DNA of 64,000 nt from assembly GCA_030549335.1 (NCBI GenBank), contig JAUKPH010000023.1, positions 620,001 through 684,000 on the forward strand, given 5' to 3'. The position numbers and the translations under genes were made by a program. The notes under the pieces were generated by a model that saw only the letters and a program-made list of their open reading frames with translations, was not told the DNA's origin and made no database searches. Positions 60,449-64,000 of this stretch are shown here, one piece after another. The stretch is from Pontederia crassipes. Taxonomy: Eukaryota > Streptophyta > Magnoliopsida > Commelinales > Pontederiaceae. How positions within the stretch are numbered: position 1 is the stretch's first letter; the number at the start of each line of letters is the position of its first letter.

Positions 60449-61020
60449 TTGGTAAAAGATACAAAGATGAACTTATCTATTGCTATTCTGGTGAAGCCAA
60501 AGAGTTCTGACTCTTCTTACAGTTTTAGCTCTGCCGATGTCCTCAGCTCAATGCAACATCTGTTAGACGATTTTAAAGATGTCATGCTAGAAGAATTGCC
60601 ACCTGGTTTACCATTGTGTGGAGCTACTATTTCTCCAAGTTTGATCTAAAGGGTGAGTACCATCAGATTCGAATTCGAGAAGAAGACGAATGGAAGACAA
60701 CATTCAAGATGAAAGAAGGACTCTTCGAGTGGCTTGTTATGCCCTTTGGCCTCTCAACTGCACCAAGCACCTTCATACGTCCCATGAACCAAGTCCTGAG
60801 GCCGTTCATTGGATGATTCCTAGTATCACAACTGTTGTTCTTGGGGTTCTTGATTGGAGTTAATGACATAAAAGTCGACCCAACCAAGGCGCAAGTTATC
60901 TCTAAATGGCTTATGGCAAGGAATGTTGCAGAAATGCAAAGTTTTCATGGTCATGGTTTTTCTTCGACGAGAGTGGTTCATAGATGGCACTTACAACAAA
61001 TTTATTCGAGTATGTTCTAG
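60449..61020 (+). pseudogene. Ty3/gypsy reverse transcriptase fragment
   Basis: Frame 60616-60816 reads [20 protein letters not shown] and [22 protein letters not shown] palm blocks. The next frame jumps to FLGFLIGVNDIKVDPTKAQV, skipping the YxDD catalytic box; the segment before FSKFDLKG is also deleted. RNase H and integrase are missing. Confidence 0.85.
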
Positions 61021-61527
61021 AGGGATGCTGACGTTACTCGCTCGAGGTCGAGCTCTTTTCAAGATGTGAGGACTAATGTAGGAGATGAGAGTTGGAGATT
61101 ACAAGACATGAAATTACTTAGAGTCCAAATTTGAGTTATTTTAGGAATTGAGTATGAGTTATTTTAGATATTTAGTTGCTAATTAGTATTTAATTTTGAT
61201 ATTTAGCTGTTGTTAGTATTTAATTTCTGTTGAGACTCTTTATCTAGTCTAATGAGAGTTCATATTTGTATTGCTGAACCCTAAAAAAGGAAACAACTGA
61301 GTTGGTGACAATTATTGTTATTCAGATTTTTCAGAAATAATTGTTTCTTTCTCTTGGTGTTCTCCAAATTGCAGTGCAGATTCGTCTCGTGCTGTGTTTT
61401 CTTGACACCTTTATGTCTCGTTATTTTCTTTGCATGCCAATTTTGATACGCTCATCGTATTAGATTGCTATGATGATCTGTATGAATTAATTCTGTTGCT
61501 GTGAACCCCCCTCCCCCCCTCTCATCA

Positions 61528-61844
61528 CATCACTTCAGGAGTTTAGTTTTGGGGAGGTAACAATTATATTAAAAAAAGGAGCTTACAAAAGATGGAAATT
61601 TTGTGAAGAAATATCATCCTTTGTCACATAGGAGCTGTTAGAACACTTAGAACAAGGGTGTAAAAAAAAAGAGCACTAGGAACAAAACTTGCATTTTTTT
61701 TTGTCTTTTTTCATTTTTTAAGTGTGAGCTTAATTGTAAAAGAGATTAAAAATTTGTGCGCATATTCAAAAGAAGACGATTAATGGAGCTCTGATATTTC
61801 TCAAGACGTGAGAAATTGAAGAAGTGATATTAAGTTTGTCAACA
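61528..61844. other. intergenic, no gene recognised
   Basis: AT-rich sequence between the LTR element and the small ORF at 61845. No repeat or gene was recognised. Confidence 0.6.
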
Positions 61845-62012
61845 ATGTCCATTTTTGTGTTCGCGTTTCTATTCTCTTTACATTCGTGCATTGCAAATAG
61901 GATTATAAATTTCAAACATACACCATTTCACAACCCTCCCCCTCTCTCGGTGCATTTTGATCCAACGAAATTCAGACTCGACGCGCTGTCAGACGTACAT
62001 GAAGCTAAATAA
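61845..62012 (+). CDS. small ORF with signal-peptide-like N-terminus (hypothetical)
   Basis: A 55-codon frame from an ATG at 61845. Residues 2-16 (SIFVFAFLFSLHSCIA) form a hydrophobic core ending in a plausible signal peptidase site, followed by a polar tail with FHNPPPL and a C-terminal LDALSDVHEAK. This is the shape of a plant secreted-peptide precursor, and the C-terminal part vaguely recalls pre-domain regions of CLE precursors, but no CLE motif or other mature-peptide motif follows. It lies about 230 bases beyond the 3' end of the flippase CDS, convergent with it. It may be a truncated pseudogene or a chance ORF. Confidence 0.3.
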   Translation: MSIFVFAFLFSLHSCIANRIINFKHTPFHNPPPLSVHFDPTKFRLDALSDVHEAK

Positions 62013-62243
62013 GAACTTCAAAGGTTCTAGTAAAAAAAAAGTGTAGTGTAACTGTTTGTTCCTCAATTTTTTCTCTCATAATAGTTATAGATATCATACA
62101 TATACGAACTTTACAATTTCAGGTACAACTATAGACTATCCTGGCAAAACTTACAAAGAAATGAATATGTAAATGAAGTGAAAATTAAAATTCATCCTGA
62201 GAAATTTATACAGAAATGGCTGTCGAGTAAGATCAACTATAAG

Positions 62244-64000
62244 CTATGATACAGTTTGAACGTTCAATGTCGAAACTTTCTTTTGCAACTTCCCACGCAG
62301 TTGTCTAATTTTAGCCTCAACCACAGCAGAGAAACCAATATTGGTTTTTTGTCTTGCCTTAGAGCTCTCTCGCTTCCACATATGTTGGTCTTCCACATCC
62401 TTCTTGTAATACTTGATTTCTTGGATCACATGATGATCAAGTGGATTTACTGCTCTCTGGTAGGAGATGTGTGTCACGTAAGGTACGATACAAACAAGTG
62501 TCACTAACAATGTGCTCATCCAATATATAGGAGCCGGTGCAACGACTTCCCAGAATACTTTATAGGCACCCCCGTTGATGAACATACCATAGGCAACTAG
62601 AAAGAGATACCATGTTGCTACACTACCCCAAACAACAAGGTGTTGAATCCATGTAAAGTGGCTCATTACTAGTGCAATTTGCACATTGACAGCCCAGATG
62701 ATAGTGGTGAACATGGTCGTACCGACAGCAGCCATATCAGCTGTTTGACCCCCTATTCGAAAAGCATTGGGAGACAAGATACTGATATTGAGGAAATATA
62801 TGATTAGGGATGAGTATACACCATTGCCCATCCAACCCAAAATCCTGTACCAATCAAAGAAAAGGTTTTCCGGCCCTTGTTGGTATAGTGCTGGAAACTG
62901 CACAAGGAAAACAATGTTTTGATGTAGACAAAGGACATGATATTCTTCAATTAGTTGAAGATATTATGACTAAACAAATCATAAGCAAATTGTTGTGGGA
63001 ACACTGCATAAATAAAGCACATGTTTAGTCTATGGTATTTGGATGTGGAATATTATGATTATCAACTTTCGGAGTTGGATGCAAAGTGGAAGACAAAAAC
63101 ATATCACTAGGCATACCTGCAAGCATACTTCAGCAGAGACATCTTGTTCGAAAATTCCTAAAGATATCACTGGTAAAGAGGTCAGAAAGATATTGAATAT
63201 AATCATGTACAAGTCATCATATGCTGATTGCCCTGAGAAGCCGGTGTATGCCTCAAAGTAGAATATCGTGAGGCCAAAAGCTATGTTTTTATAGAAGAAA
63301 TAACATATCTGCATCCAATACCAATAAATTAAGCAAACATGAGACAAATTCGTGCACTTGCATGGAGAGCTATGTGAAAAAAAGCATATAAAGGTTGTGG
63401 TTGCTCACCATTTGGGCTACTCTCTTGTAGCACCAGTGACCATGAACAATGAGAAGTTGTTCAAGGAATCGAAATTGGGAAATAGAGAAGTCACTGGCCA
63501 TGACAGCCTGTACAAGTCGAAAGGCTATGGACTCATTAGCAATCATCGACACGTTCACAATCATTCTAAGACATTATGACATTAAATGATTCAGTTAAAC
63601 TTTGACCAACCCGAAACACTTGCAATCAACAACAGATCATGCCACTGACCTGCATTCCTTCAACGCCACTAATACCAACACCAAGATCAGCTTCTTGAAT
63701 CATCCCCACATCGTTGGCACCATCACCTATTGCAAGAGTAGTTCTTCCTGTGCCTACTTTCACCAACTGAGTCACCTACAACAAGGGATACAGTGACACT
63801 TATCAAATGAACATGTAGTTAAACTGTAGTACCAAATGGAGATCAAGTAAAAAACTACCAAACATCTATGAAGAAAAACAGAAAGTACTACAAAATATTA
63901 CCAGTGCTTTCTGCTTTGGAGAAACTCGGCAACATATCACAGAAGCGCATGCAATTGCTAGATTCAAAAACTGGTTCTTTACATCATCCTCCAAGGCATG
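62244..64000 (-). CDS. P4-type phospholipid-transporting ATPase, C-terminal exons (partial)
   Basis: Exons on -: 64000-63902 (continues outside), 63775-63650, 63507-63409, 63308-63117 and 62897-62244, all GT-AG and phase 0. The first full exon has the P-domain hinge [20 protein letters not shown], which binds the Mg2+ at the phosphorylation site. VHGHWCYKR precedes the last six membrane segments, located in [11 protein letters not shown]..., [14 protein letters not shown], the [10 protein letters not shown] region, [25 protein letters not shown] and [13 protein letters not shown]. The tail is basic ([20 protein letters not shown]). These enzymes flip lipids to the cytosolic leaflet with an ALIS subunit. 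The tail resembles the Arabidopsis ALA4-7 group as I recall it; the subgroup is less certain than the family. All junctions are clean, so this looks like a live gene. Confidence 0.93.

Larger units (their letters stand above)
58393..61527 (+). mobile_element. internally deleted Ty3/gypsy retrotransposon with two LTRs
   Basis: LTRs at 58393-58826 and 61077-61527 align along their length; both begin (C/T)GTAGGAGATG and end CTCATCA. Flanks CATGA and CATCA are a probable 5-bp duplication with one mismatch. A PBS TGGCATCAGAGC is at 58829-58840 (one mismatch to tRNA-Met), and a purine-rich AAGATGTGAGGACTAA precedes the 3' LTR. Inside are degraded gag, protease and part of RT; the RT catalytic box, RNase H and integrase are absent. 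Confidence 0.9.

Noticed and set aside
1..64000. tRNA or rRNA genes
   Set aside because: No cloverleaf with A/B boxes or rRNA core sequence was noticed; only primer-binding complements to tRNA ends. A tRNA scan was not run.

Overview
This is a nuclear window from a flowering plant. Coding sequence is carried on multi-exon genes with GT-AG introns and plant-specific protein families: an RHG1A-type RING-H2 ubiquitin ligase and an ALA-type P4 flippase. Most of the rest is plant transposon debris: Athila and other Ty3/gypsy elements, L1-type LINEs, CACTA, hAT, PIF/Harbinger and MITE-like elements. Nothing seen decides between monocot and eudicot.

Layout. (1) 1-11,280: decayed Athila-type material on the + strand. 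A tRNA-Asp-type primer-binding site lies at 1849, with three polypurine-tract-like sites at 4640, 7820 and 10213. A truncated CACTA end stops at 5984, and a complete 1.5-kb non-autonomous CACTA (8532-10059) has a perfect CTT target duplication. (2) 11,280-18,930: a LINE ORF2 pseudogene on + that is split by an LTR retrotransposon on - (11970-17635). (3) 18,940-26,735: a rotted Athila element on -, with an env-position ORF, integrase, RNase H, reverse transcriptase, protease, gag and PBS; then a LINE 3' fragment on + to about 28,200. (4) 28,621-43,700: the RHG1A-like gene on -. Six coding exons can be read, giving 681 codons. Its 11.3-kb intron holds a LINE that is itself interrupted by a 3.3-kb LTR element with exact TSDs and by a hAT element with an exact 8-bp TSD. 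(5) 43,860-58,390: AT-rich intergenic DNA, a BOI-like E3 ligase pseudogene fragment, a long gypsy LTR ending in a tRNA-Met PBS followed by duplicated P450 fragments, a large inverted repeat with a solo LTR in one arm and a hAT in the other, nested MITEs, and a second CACTA (55811-57967) inverted relative to the first. (6) 58,393-61,527: an internally deleted Ty3/gypsy element with both LTRs. (7) 61,845-62,012: a small ORF that looks secreted. (8) 62,244-64,000 on -: the C-terminal exons of a P4-type phospholipid flippase, which continues past the window edge.

Only two genes look functional, the RING-H2 ligase and the flippase, both on the - strand. There is no operon-like organisation. I found no convincing new biochemical system. 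The most unusual signal is a shared internal cassette (TATA-like run, CT-rich leader, then a GC-rich array around GGCGGCCGGATCCGGC) inside elements of two unrelated DNA-transposon superfamilies, two CACTA and one hAT. Sequence comparisons here were made by eye; percentages and exact element ends need alignment.
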